Of a stretch of DNA of 64,000 nt, positions 24,032-33,004 are shown in pieces. Under the pieces are notes generated by a model. It saw only the letters and a program-made list of their open reading frames with translations. It had not been told where the DNA came from and made no database searches. Position numbers and translations under genes: made by a program. Origin of the DNA: Candidatus Enterosoma merdigallinarum (GTDB lineage Bacteria > Bacillota_I > Bacilli_A > RFN20 > CAG-288); the NCBI GenBank assembly GCA_018714385.1, contig DVNL01000004.1:1-64000 (forward strand), written 5' to 3'. Within the stretch, counting starts at the first letter, position 1. The number at the start of each line of letters is the position of its first letter.

Positions 24032-27028
24032 ATGGCCAAGAGATCGAAACTCTGGCTCGGTCTCTCCAGCGTCTTGACTTTCCTTCTCGTCACCTGCGCC
24101 TTCGTTACGGATATCGCCGTCAACGAAGGCTATGACGGCTTCATCAACGACGCATTGGGACTCAAGCCGCCCACCAACAGCACCAACAACGCAGAGAACA
24201 CATACAAGAGCGCCTATGGCGACATCAGCGCCGAGAACGCCCGCAAGCTGATCGCGGACGAGAACGACCACAACATCCGGGTCATGGAAGAGGGAGCGGT
24301 TCTCCTGAAGAACGAGGGGAACGCCCTTCCTCTTGCCGCCACGGAGAAGAAGATCACCCTCTTCGGCAATTCCGTCGCCGACCCTGTCTATGCCACCAAT
24401 GGCGGCGGTTCCGTCTTCAAGTCGGGCCGCGGCGGAAGCCTTCACCAGGCTTTCCAGGATGCCGGCTTCGAGATCAACGAGACCCTCTACAACGCCTATG
24501 TCAATTCCGGCGTGCGACGTGTCTCCTCCTCGACTCCCGGAACCTCCACCATCGGCGAAGTGCCTCTCTCCTTCTACACAAATGATTTGAAGAACACTTT
24601 CAGCCAGTACAACGATGCCGCGATCATCGTCCTGACCCGCTATGGCGGCGAAGGCGTCGATCTGGACACCAAGGATGCCGCCGGCGTCCCGCTTCTTTCC
24701 CTCCACCAGGAGGAGAAGGACCTTCTCAACCTCGTCAAGGAGTCCGGTTTCAAGAAGACCATCGTCCTTGTCAACACGCCCTTCCCGATGGACCTCGGCT
24801 TTTTGGAGGATGAAGCCTACGGCGTCGATGCCGCCCTTCAGTTCGGCGCAGCGGGAGATGTCGGCTATATCGGCGTCGTCAACCTTCTCACCGGAAAGGC
24901 CGATCCCAGCGGACATCTCGTCGATACGTGGGCGGCCGATTCCACCTCCGCCCCGGCCATGCGGAACTTCGGCGACTTCACCTTCTCCAATGTCACCGGA
25001 CAATACGATTCCAAGTATGTCGTCTATGCGGAGAACATCTACGTCGGATACAAATACTACGAGACCCGCTACCACGATCAGGTCCTCAATCTCCACAACG
25101 CCACCTCCTCTGCCGGAACCTATGCCTCTTCCGGGGAAAGCTGGAACTATGCCGACGAGATGGTCTATCCCTTCGGAGCCGGCATCAGCTACGCCCAGTT
25201 CGAGAAGACGTTGAAGGACGTCGTCTGGGACAAGGAGACCCACAAGGTCACGGCGACGGTCGACGTGAAGAACCTCGGCCCTGCCGAAGGCAGCGCCTAT
25301 ACCGGCGAGAGCAAGGCAACCGTCCAGCTCTACGTCAGCCTTCCGTGGGAAGAGGGGCAGGCCGAGAAGAGCGCCATCCAGCTTGTCGGATACGGCAAGA
25401 CGGAGCCCCTGGCAAAGGGAGAGAGCGAGGAAGTCACGATTGAGGTCGACGACTATCTCTTCGCCACCTATGACGAGAATGCCGAAAACGGCGCTGACAA
25501 GAGCAAGAAAGGCTGCTACCTCTTCGATGCAGGCGAGTATGACTTCGCTATCGGCGAGGATGCCCACGATGCCTTGAACAATGTCTTGGCCGCCCAGAAT
25601 GTCACGGGTCTGACCGATCCTGCCGGGAATGCCGTGGAAGGCGATGCCGACAAGGTCAAGACGATCGAAAGCGAATTCGACAATCAGACTTATGCCACCT
25701 CCAGGGAAACCGGAGAAGTCGTCAGCAATCAGCTCAAGGACGAGATGGACCTCAACAGCTTCATCGACAACGCCGTCACCTATCTCACCCGCACCGACTG
25801 GACGACATATCCCAAGTCCTATACGGGCATCACCGCCACCGATGAGATGAAGACTCTCATCGACGGACACTGGTATGCCAAGGAGAGCACGGATCCTAGC
25901 TACGACAGCTTCACCCAGGGCGTCACGCTCTCTGACCCCATCAACTTCGTCGAGCTCAAGGACGTCGACTACGACGATGACGAGACGTGGGAGCAGTTCC
26001 TCAACCAGCTCACCGTCTCCGACATGGTCTCGATCGTCGGCGAGACGATGGGAAACGTCGCCGTCGAAAGCATCAACAAGCCCGCGAACTCCAACACCGA
26101 CGGACCCAAGGGCATCTCCGGAAGTTACCGGGACGAAAAGGGAAACGCCGTCGAAGGTATCACCCTCTATGTCGACGAGACCGTCCTCGCCTCCACCTTC
26201 AACACCGATCTCTTCACCGAGAAGGGCAAGCTCTTTGCCGAGGATGCTCTCTATGCCGGTGTCACGATGGTCTTCGGACCCGGCGCGGATCTCCACAGGA
26301 CGCCCTATTCCGGACGTAATTCCGAATACTACTCCGAGGATTCCACAGTCTCCTATCTGACCGGCGCCTATCAGGTGAGGGCCATGCAGGAGGGCGGACT
26401 CATCGCCGCGAGCAAGCACTTCGTCGGAAACGACCAGGAGACCAATCGTCACGGTGTGAGCACCTTCTCCAATGAACAAGGCTTCCGCCAAGGATCCCTG
26501 CGCTGCTTCGAGGGCGCCTTGAGCGACTCTGTCGGCGGCGGACTGGGCGTCATGTCCTGCTTCAACCGCGTCGGCATGACCGCCGGTGCCGCGAGCAAGG
26601 CCGTCCAGGTCGACATCCTCCGGAACGAATGGGGATTCAAGGGCGTCGTCCTGACCGATTCCTCCAAGGATTCCGCCGACTATGTCCATACCTTCGAGTG
26701 CATGATGAACGGGACGGACATGTTCAACAACGATCCGACCCGAAACACCTCCATCACAAGACAGGTCACGCAGCAGAAGGACGGAAAGCTGCTCCAGCAG
26801 CTCCGCCTCATCAACAAGCACTATTACTACGCCTATAGCCGCTCCAACCTCGTCAACGGCCTCAGCGCCGAGACCCAGGTCGAAGGGTGGGTCCCCTGGT
26901 GGAAGCCGGCCCTGTATGCGATCGACGGCGTCCTTGCCGGACTGACCGCCGCCGCCATCGTCCTGTATGTCGTCGAGACCTATGTCCTTCCTGCCGTGAG
27001 CAAGAAAAAGGAGGGCAAAGCAGAATGA
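24032..27028 (+). CDS. Membrane-anchored GH3 beta-glycosidase with permuted domains
   Basis: A 998-residue glycoside hydrolase of family 3 in reversed order. An N-terminal membrane helix (LWLGLSSVLTFLLVTCAFV) is followed by the alpha/beta sandwich domain normally found second (EEGAVLLKNEGNALPL) and an Fn3-like region (residues about 390-480). The TIM-barrel domain comes last, with DGPKGISGSYR, SKHFVGNDQETNRHG and the nucleophile Asp876 in GVVLTDSSKDS. A second membrane helix lies near the C-terminus (residues about 955-985). Domain-permuted GH3 enzymes are known from ruminal and gut clostridia. Anchoring at both ends suggests the catalytic domains face outward on the membrane. Probably a beta-glucosidase or relative; substrate uncertain. 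Confidence 0.88.
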   Translation: MAKRSKLWLGLSSVLTFLLVTCAFVTDIAVNEGYDGFINDALGLKPPTNSTNNAENTYKSAYGDISAENARKLIADENDHNIRVMEEGAVLLKNEGNALPLAATEKKITLFGNSVADPVYATNGGGSVFKSGRGGSLHQAFQDAGFEINETLYNAYVNSGVRRVSSSTPGTSTIGEVPLSFYTNDLKNTFSQYNDAAIIVLTRYGGEGVDLDTKDAAGVPLLSLHQEEKDLLNLVKESGFKKTIVLVNTPFPMDLGFLEDEAYGVDAALQFGAAGDVGYIGVVNLLTGKADPSGHLVDTWAADSTSAPAMRNFGDFTFSNVTGQYDSKYVVYAENIYVGYKYYETRYHDQVLNLHNATSSAGTYASSGESWNYADEMVYPFGAGISYAQFEKTLKDVVWDKETHKVTATVDVKNLGPAEGSAYTGESKATVQLYVSLPWEEGQAEKSAIQLVGYGKTEPLAKGESEEVTIEVDDYLFATYDENAENGADKSKKGCYLFDAGEYDFAIGEDAHDALNNVLAAQNVTGLTDPAGNAVEGDADKVKTIESEFDNQTYATSRETGEVVSNQLKDEMDLNSFIDNAVTYLTRTDWTTYPKSYTGITATDEMKTLIDGHWYAKESTDPSYDSFTQGVTLSDPINFVELKDVDYDDDETWEQFLNQLTVSDMVSIVGETMGNVAVESINKPANSNTDGPKGISGSYRDEKGNAVEGITLYVDETVLASTFNTDLFTEKGKLFAEDALYAGVTMVFGPGADLHRTPYSGRNSEYYSEDSTVSYLTGAYQVRAMQEGGLIAASKHFVGNDQETNRHGVSTFSNEQGFRQGSLRCFEGALSDSVGGGLGVMSCFNRVGMTAGAASKAVQVDILRNEWGFKGVVLTDSSKDSADYVHTFECMMNGTDMFNNDPTRNTSITRQVTQQKDGKLLQQLRLINKHYYYAYSRSNLVNGLSAETQVEGWVPWWKPALYAIDGVLAGLTAAAIVLYVVETYVLPAVSKKKEGKAE

Positions 27029-27474
27029 ACAAAGTCTTGCAAGCCGTGAAAGCTTTCTTCGAGAAGTGGTTCAAAGGCCGCGCGATCGGCTTCTATGTCG
27101 CCATGGCAGTCGCCCTCCTGGCCTTTGTCGTCGATCTGGTCTACGTCATCGTCGACCATGCCGATAGCGACCGCACCTTCTCCTGGGTCGGCTTCGCCCT
27201 GATCCTCGTGGCGGTGTTCTCCAATGCCGTCACCGTCTTCACGCCCCTCCCCTTCGCCCCCTTCATCCCTTCCGTCCTCTACTCCGTGAGCTTCGGCGTC
27301 ATCCTCAAGGCCTGTCTTCCCTCCATATCCGACATCTGGAACGGCGTCAACTTCATCGGTGGAAACGGTGAGCTTGGCATAGTTTTCTCTGCTCTCTTCG
27401 GCGTCATCGCCATCGCCGGCATCGTTACCTGCTTCCTCGATACGAAGAAGACGCTCCTCCTTGTGAAAGAGTAA
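27025..27474 (+). CDS. Four-helix membrane protein of the GH3 operon
   Basis: A 149-residue protein starting at the ATG that overlaps the GH3 stop (ATGA), with AAAGGAGGG upstream. It has four predicted membrane helices (AIGFYVAMAVALLAFVVDLV, then WVGFALILVAVF and two more) and no soluble domain. Its coupling to the doubly anchored GH3 enzyme suggests a membrane partner. No family recognised. A strong terminator follows. Confidence 0.7.
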   Translation: MNKVLQAVKAFFEKWFKGRAIGFYVAMAVALLAFVVDLVYVIVDHADSDRTFSWVGFALILVAVFSNAVTVFTPLPFAPFIPSVLYSVSFGVILKACLPSISDIWNGVNFIGGNGELGIVFSALFGVIAIAGIVTCFLDTKKTLLLVKE

Positions 27475-27495
27475 GCGATTCGCTCTTTCAAAGAG

Positions 27496-27525
27496 CCCGG
27501 GCCTGCTTTCCAGGTCCGGGTTTTT
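27496..27525 (+). terminator. Terminator of the GH3 operon
   Basis: CCCGGGCCTG (27496-27505) pairs with CAGGTCCGGG (27511-27520, one G-U pair), followed by five Ts. Confidence 0.85.
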
Positions 27526-27558
27526 GATTGGATTCGCCGTTTTGTATCTTGAGTTCTC

Positions 27559-28581
27559 TTACATCAACTGGCGAAGGACGAAGCGAAACGCCGAGGGGAT
27601 GGAACAATCTTTGAACAGCTTTTCTTTTGAAATCCATGCTTCGTCGGAGATATCTCTGTTTTTCACCGCCACTTCATAGCCTTTCATCTCCCAGACAAGA
27701 TGCGAAAAGACGTGCTTGCCTTTTCCGATCTCATGGATGCCTTCTATGTCCAGTCCGGAAAGCTTATCTCTAATCTCGGTCTCGCTTAAGAATCCTTCAT
27801 AATTGGGGAATTCATACAGGGAAGCCAACAGGCCCCTGTCCGGTCTTTTCCGTATCAGGATCTTGTCTTTATGACGGATGAGGAGGACCGTTCTTTTCTC
27901 GACCTTCCTTATGTTTTTCTCTTTCTTCGGGGGATAGGAAAGCATCGACCCGTCTTCTTTGGAACGGCAGAAGGAAGAGAGAGGGCACTCATGGCAATGG
28001 GGCATCCCGTGGGGGAGGCAGACCATCTCGCCGAGATCCATCAAGGCCTGGTTGAAGTCGGAAGGGTCTGCGTCCTTCAGTCTGTCCAGGAAGAAGAGAC
28101 GGCATTTCTCCTTCATCTTTTTGTCCTTATTTTCGCCTTCTTTCTCGAGTCTTGAGAAGACGCGGATGAGATTGCCGTCCACGGCGATCTCCCTCTTGTG
28201 GAAGGCGATCGCCAATATGGCGGAAGAAGTGTATTCGCCGATCCCGGGAAGGGAAAGGAGACTCTCCTTGTCTTCCGGGAAGCTTCCACCATGTTTTTCC
28301 TGGATGGCCCTTGCCGCTTTGAGAAGGTTTCTTGCCCTGGAATAATAGCCAAGGCCCTCCCATAGCTTCAGGACTTCCTCTTCCTTTGCTTCTGCCAAGT
28401 CGGACAAGGAAGGAAAACGGGCAAGGAAGCGGCCATAGTATCCCTTGACCTTTTCCACCTGAGTCTGCTGAAGCATGGTCTCGCTCAAAAAGACCTCGTA
28501 TGGTGAGGCGTCCTTCTTCCGCCAAGGCATCTGGCGCTTGCTCTTTTCGTACCAGGAAAGGAGGCGTTGTTCAAATGACAT
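27559..28581 (-). CDS. mutY: A/G-specific adenine DNA glycosylase
   Basis: About 340 residues. MutY removes adenine mispaired with 8-oxoguanine. Visible features are the helix-hairpin-helix LPGIGEYTSSAILAIAF with the catalytic Asp in AVDGNLIRVFSR, an iron-sulfur Cys set, and a C-terminal NUDIX-like domain (LIRKRPDRGLLASLYEFPNYEGF). The Cys spacing is C-x7-C-x2-C-x5-C, one residue longer than the usual C-x6-C first gap. I start at the ATG at 28581 (MSFEQRLL). TATAAT on this strand ends seven bases upstream and no ribosome-binding site is present, so the mRNA is probably leaderless. Confidence 0.93.
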   Translation of the reverse strand: MSFEQRLLSWYEKSKRQMPWRKKDASPYEVFLSETMLQQTQVEKVKGYYGRFLARFPSLSDLAEAKEEEVLKLWEGLGYYSRARNLLKAARAIQEKHGGSFPEDKESLLSLPGIGEYTSSAILAIAFHKREIAVDGNLIRVFSRLEKEGENKDKKMKEKCRLFFLDRLKDADPSDFNQALMDLGEMVCLPHGMPHCHECPLSSFCRSKEDGSMLSYPPKKEKNIRKVEKRTVLLIRHKDKILIRKRPDRGLLASLYEFPNYEGFLSETEIRDKLSGLDIEGIHEIGKGKHVFSHLVWEMKGYEVAVKNRDISDEAWISKEKLFKDCSIPSAFRFVLRQLM

Positions 28582-28647
28582 GCCAATATTATATCGGACT
28601 TCCAAAAAAGACTATGTTTTATCTTACATGAAGAACGCCTTCGTTAC

Positions 28648-31062
28648 TCTCCTTTCAATGTAGAAATCACAATACTACCAAACGATCCAAGGATCGGAAC
28701 CATCACAGATTGAGTTATAGAAGAATCTAAAATCACAATACTACCAAACAATAGGGCACTTCGTTATCTCTGCCACTTGGTTATAGAAGAATCTAAAATC
28801 ACAATACTACCAAACCAAGTTGGTGGCAGGATTCTTCACACTGCGGTTATAGAAGAATCTAAAATCACAATACTACCAAACAGAGCCAGCACCAATGGCA
28901 CCAATATTAAGGTTATAGAAGAATCTAAAATCACAATACTACCAAACGCTCCTGTCAAGACTAATTCTACTCCTCTTGGTTATAGAAGAATCTAAAATCA
29001 CAATACTACCAAACAAGAGAGAGCGAGAGCATTCACCTCGATAGGTTATAGAAGAATCTAAAATCACAATACTACCAAACAGGACAGGGCGAGAGCGTTC
29101 ACTTCTATGGGTTATAGAAGAATCTAAAATCACAATACTACCAAACTGATAGTCTCCGTTATAGTGCCGAAAATTGGTTATAGAAGAATCTAAAATCACA
29201 ATACTACCAAACGCGAATAGCCGAATCCAGAACGGATTCATCGTTATAGAAGAATCTAAAATCACAATACTACCAAACACTACCGACCATAATCATCAAC
29301 ATTGTCAAGTTATAGAAGAATCTAAAATCACAATACTACCAAACAAGACCTCCGGCGTTCCGGGATGGACGACGAGTTATAGAAGAATCTAAAATCACAA
29401 TACTACCAAACCGGAGGAAAGGTTGTCGATTTGGTTAGTGTGTTATAGAAGAATCTAAAATCACAATACTACCAAACGTGTGAAAGCTGAAAGTGCTGTT
29501 TGCTCTGGTTATAGAAGAATCTAAAATCACAATACTACCAAACAAGATTGGGACGTATCTCTTAGAAATCATTGTTATAGAAGAATCTAAAATCACAATA
29601 CTACCAAACGAAGCCCCGGACGAGGTGCAAGGGTCTTTAGTTATAGAAGAATCTAAAATCACAATACTACCAAACGCATCATACGGCGCGTACCAGAGCG
29701 AATAGGTTATAGAAGAATCTAAAATCACAATACTACCAAACCGGAGTCGGTGTCAACGTCCGTTTCGGCGGGTTATAGAAGAATCTAAAATCACAATACT
29801 ACCAAACACCTCACTTTTTGGATTTCTGCGTTTATTAGTTATAGAAGAATCTAAAATCACAATACTACCAAACAATCATGGAGACGGGCCGAGAAGACTA
29901 TCCGTTATAGAAGAATCTAAAATCACAATACTACCAAACAAAAGCAAGATGTGCTTGGAAGGTGAAAAAGTTATAGAAGAATCTAAAATCACAATACTAC
30001 CAAACGATAGCGAATGCCTATGCCTCGGGGTCGAAGTTATAGAAGAATCTAAAATCACAATACTACCAAACCGTCCCCGATGGGTTGGCGGTAGGGAACG
30101 AGTTATAGAAGAATCTAAAATCACAATACTACCAAACCGGGCGCTCACCCGGTCTGCCTGTCGGCCGGTTATAGAAGAATCTAAAATCACAATACTACCA
30201 AACAAAATCCCGTATCCTTCCTCCTGTGCATACGTTATAGAAGAATCTAAAATCACAATACTACCAAACACCGCAGAAACACCATCCAAGGTGAAAGACG
30301 TTATAGAAGAATCTAAAATCACAATACTACCAAACTACACGGAAGTCGACCAGTTCAGCCTCGGGGTTATAGAAGAATCTAAAATCACAATACTACCAAA
30401 CTATCGAAGTTGTTCCTGGAGATTCTTTCAGTTATAGAAGAATCTAAAATCACAATACTACCAAACATGATATGGGCCTTCAACAAGGAAGAAAAGGTTA
30501 TAGAAGAATCTAAAATCACAATACTACCAAACAAAGATGTCTAAATATGGATCTATGAATGTCGTTATAGAAGAATCTAAAATCACAATACTACCAAACT
30601 TGTAGCGAGAACCGCCGCGAGCCAACTTTGTTATAGAAGAATCTAAAATCACAATACTACCAAACCTCGATAGCTGCCTTAAGTTCGCCAAGATTGTTAT
30701 AGAAGAATCTAAAATCACAATACTACCAAACCTTTCTGCTAAAAAGAAAGCGTTGAGAAGAGTTATAGAAGAATCTAAAATCACAATACTACCAAACGCG
30801 CTTTTTCCAATACCTATGATGATCATAGTTATAGAAGAATCTAAAATCACAATACTACCAAACCGGAAATGTGGTCAGTCCTCGCGGCGGGCAGTTATAG
30901 AAGAATCTAAAATCACAATACTACCAAACTTGCCATCAAGAGTACGCATCTTCAAACCAGTTATAGAAGAATCTAAAATCACAATACTACCAAACGGGCC
31001 TGCACTGGTGCATCATCACGAAGGCTGTTATAGAAGAATCTAAAATCACAATACTACCAAAC
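28648..31062 (-). CRISPR. Type II-A CRISPR array, 37 repeats and 36 spacers
   Basis: Thirty-six identical 36-bp repeats start at 28714 and end at 31062. A degenerate thirty-seventh at 28648-28683 keeps only its AAATCACAATACTACCAAAC end. In the transcribed (minus) direction the repeat begins GTTTGGTAGTATTGTGATTT, the GTTT start usual for type II-A. Spacers are 30 bp, except one of 29 and four of 31. The degenerate repeat at the far end and csn2 at the other place the leader at 31063-31111, so the newest spacers have the highest coordinates. Spacers 29015-29044 and 29081-29110 are diverged copies of one protospacer. Confidence 0.99.
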
Positions 31063-31137
31063 CTCAGAAGATACACTTTTTGGCTTGTTTTTTCGTGATT
31101 TCATTAATATTTTAAAAATCCGTCGTTTTGAAATCAA
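31063..31137 (-). promoter_or_regulatory. Array leader and pre-crRNA promoter
   Basis: Only 49 bp separate csn2 from the first repeat. On the minus strand TTGATT (31132-31137), a 17-bp spacer and TAAAAT (31109-31114) form a good promoter. The -35 lies in csn2 codons and the -10 includes the csn2 stop. The leader ends TCTGAG directly before the repeat, like leader-end anchors of type II-A systems. Confidence 0.65.
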
Positions 31138-31813
31138 TATGCTGTTCGAAGAGATCTTCATCAATTCGAATGGTCTTTTCATGCGTGGTCTTTCTTAGCG
31201 GAAGATGGCTTGTCAGAATGAAAAAGACGATTTCCATTTTTTGCATTTCTTTGTGGAACGAGTAAAGTTCGTCTTCGCTCAAATAGTCCTGAAGGTTATA
31301 AAGAACGAAGATATTTTTCTTTGTGACATGGCTCAAAATTCGAATGGAAAGAACGAGGTTTTCCAGAAAATCGTCCGTTTTACGATGCGGACTCAAAGAG
31401 AGTGCTTTTAAAAGGACTCCCGGGTTGATGTCTGTTTCTATCGTCAAAGGAATCGGAAAGTCAAATGCGACTTTCTCTACCCATTGGCTCAACTCATTGA
31501 TCAATCTTTGAAACTCGGTCTGCTCTTCATCGCTTATGGAGGATACAACTTCCTTTGTGATCGTATTCTCTACTTTCTTGTTGTCTAACGCAGGGTTGAA
31601 GCAGTCCCGTATGAAATAGCAAGACTTTTCGAATGGAATTTCTTTATTGCCATCGTAAAGCCGGAAGAAAGGTTCGCCGGTCTCTATCTGCCTTTCGACG
31701 CCATCTAAAAAAGTTCTTAAAAGACTCGGGCTCTCGATTGCCAGGGTAGTATAAGTGTCGGATTCCAGGATGATTTCGGCTTCGATGCGATGATGACGCA
31801 GTATTCTCTTCAT
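31112..31813 (-). CDS. csn2: Csn2 adaptation protein
   Basis: A 233-residue protein in the position and size range of type II-A Csn2. Csn2 forms a ring that binds free DNA ends and helps Cas1-Cas2 and Cas9 acquire spacers. Recognisable stretches include KALSLSPHRKTDDFLENLVLSIRILS and the C-terminal VFFILTSHL, typical of the Csn2 core. It overlaps cas2 by four bases, so it is translationally coupled. Its 3' end also carries the probable promoter of the CRISPR array. Confidence 0.88.
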   Translation of the reverse strand: MKRILRHHRIEAEIILESDTYTTLAIESPSLLRTFLDGVERQIETGEPFFRLYDGNKEIPFEKSCYFIRDCFNPALDNKKVENTITKEVVSSISDEEQTEFQRLINELSQWVEKVAFDFPIPLTIETDINPGVLLKALSLSPHRKTDDFLENLVLSIRILSHVTKKNIFVLYNLQDYLSEDELYSFHKEMQKMEIVFFILTSHLPLRKTTHEKTIRIDEDLFEQHIDFKTTDF

Positions 31814-32133
31814 AATTCGACCAGCCTATTATCGGTGTGGACGATGTCCGTGACGAATTCGCCGAGAAGATTGTCGATTTCTCCAAACTGTTTTTCGGTG
31901 ACGGTCAGAAGAGAGACCATGCCTTTTGGAGGAAGATGGGCCTCTACAGCTTTTTTGACTTTTTCTATGGCACCGCCGTTGACGGATAGCTTCACATAGA
32001 TGGATTCCTGGAACATGATAAAGCCGATGCTTTTTATGAATTTGACGAATTGGCGATAGTGGCGCCTTTCGATGGCGGTGACAACAGGAAGATCGAACAT
32101 AAGAAGTGTCCTCATATACCTATAATTGCTCAT
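31810..32133 (-). CDS. cas2: Cas2
   Basis: About 107 residues from the ATG at 32133, which overlaps the cas1 stop. The Cas2 core MRTLLMFDLPV near the N-terminus provides the conserved first-strand Asp, and VYVKLS-type (here IYVKLSVNGG) and LTVTEKQF strands follow. Cas2 bridges two Cas1 dimers in the integration complex. A start at the later Met (MRTLLMF) is also possible. It lies between cas1 and csn2 in one operon. Confidence 0.93.
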   Translation of the reverse strand: MSNYRYMRTLLMFDLPVVTAIERRHYRQFVKFIKSIGFIMFQESIYVKLSVNGGAIEKVKKAVEAHLPPKGMVSLLTVTEKQFGEIDNLLGEFVTDIVHTDNRLVEL

Positions 32134-33001
32134 CTTTCGCTCGCACTGTTTCAATCAAGTCAGGATTGTCTTCATTTAAGGCATGAATGCAGCTGATGAC
32201 GAAGGAACGGATTGCATTGTCGAAAACCATGTTCCTTTTTCCACAGAAGATTTCAAAACCGAAACAAGAAAGGACAAAGGACTTGAAGTTGTCGTCGTCG
32301 AAATTCTTTGACACAAGAAAGCCATCTAAGAGGGGCCGGAAAGGCTCCATGAGATCGCAACCGAGATTGAAGGGGTTCGTCTCCCCGATGTGGTGGATTC
32401 CAATTTGTGTCAGATAGCCCAAAGAAGCGATTTCCCTGTTGACGGCACTCAAAAGAATTGCGTAGCCGTAGTCCAAATAGCCATTTTGCGGGAAGCACTC
32501 TCGGCGTCGGTCAAAGGAGGATCCATACAAGGAGGCGAAGTATGTCTTCGCCGCCAAGCCTTCCCTGTTTTCTGCATCGCCATCAGTGACTTGTTTTTCA
32601 TAGGAAAGCAATGTTTGATAGCCATCCTCTTTGTTTTCTCTTTTCAAGACCATGGCCTGATTGTGGATTTTCATCTGGATGATGCGTTTCCAGATTCTGT
32701 CTTTGGTCGAGGAAGACCATTGACACTGCTTTTTGACCTTTCGATAGGAATCGTTGGAACCGAAATAAGGGACAAGTTCACTCTGGGGATTGTGCTTGCG
32801 GTCACAGAAAACGACTTTGATTCCATGCTCCACAAGCTCAGAAATCAAAGCCGAAGTGATGCATGCCTGTTGACTTTCGATGATAAGAGTGGAGATTTCA
32901 TCCAAAAGAATTTTTGTTTCCTGGTCTTTCATGCAGACAAGATAATTCAGTCTCGTCTCCAGCTTGCAGCGACTGTTTATCTTGACTATCCGAAACGCCA
33001 T
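32120..33001 (-). CDS. cas1: Cas1 integrase
   Basis: A 293-residue Cas1 of the type II kind, the metal-dependent integrase that inserts new spacers. Conserved features are the Glu in REGLAAKTYF, the His in TQIGIHHIGE and the acidic CDLMEPFRPLLD near residue 225. Length fits the family (about 290-300). It starts four bases after the cas9 stop in the minus-strand operon and overlaps cas2. It probably works with Cas2, Csn2, Cas9 and the tracrRNA during adaptation. Confidence 0.95.
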   Translation of the reverse strand: MAFRIVKINSRCKLETRLNYLVCMKDQETKILLDEISTLIIESQQACITSALISELVEHGIKVVFCDRKHNPQSELVPYFGSNDSYRKVKKQCQWSSSTKDRIWKRIIQMKIHNQAMVLKRENKEDGYQTLLSYEKQVTDGDAENREGLAAKTYFASLYGSSFDRRRECFPQNGYLDYGYAILLSAVNREIASLGYLTQIGIHHIGETNPFNLGCDLMEPFRPLLDGFLVSKNFDDDNFKSFVLSCFGFEIFCGKRNMVFDNAIRSFVISCIHALNEDNPDLIETVRAKDEQL

Positions 33002-33004
33002 ACA

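Noticed and set aside
23522..26821. A 1099-codon minus-strand frame opposite the lipoprotein and GH3 genes
   Set aside because: It is the shadow of GC-rich coding DNA. The plus strand carries clear signal-peptide and GH3 motifs, while the minus frame is a low-complexity Gly/Val/Asp string.
28777..31043. Long frames on both strands through the array encoding repeated VIEESKITILPN or FGSIVILDSSIT
   Set aside because: The 36-bp repeat is 12 codons long with no stop in these frames, so the frames are an artefact of the CRISPR array.
28714..31062. Promoters inside each CRISPR repeat (TATAAC at the repeat end, as in Neisseria)
   Set aside because: TATAAC resembles a -10, but no -35 lies at a workable distance within the repeat, and a good leader promoter is present.
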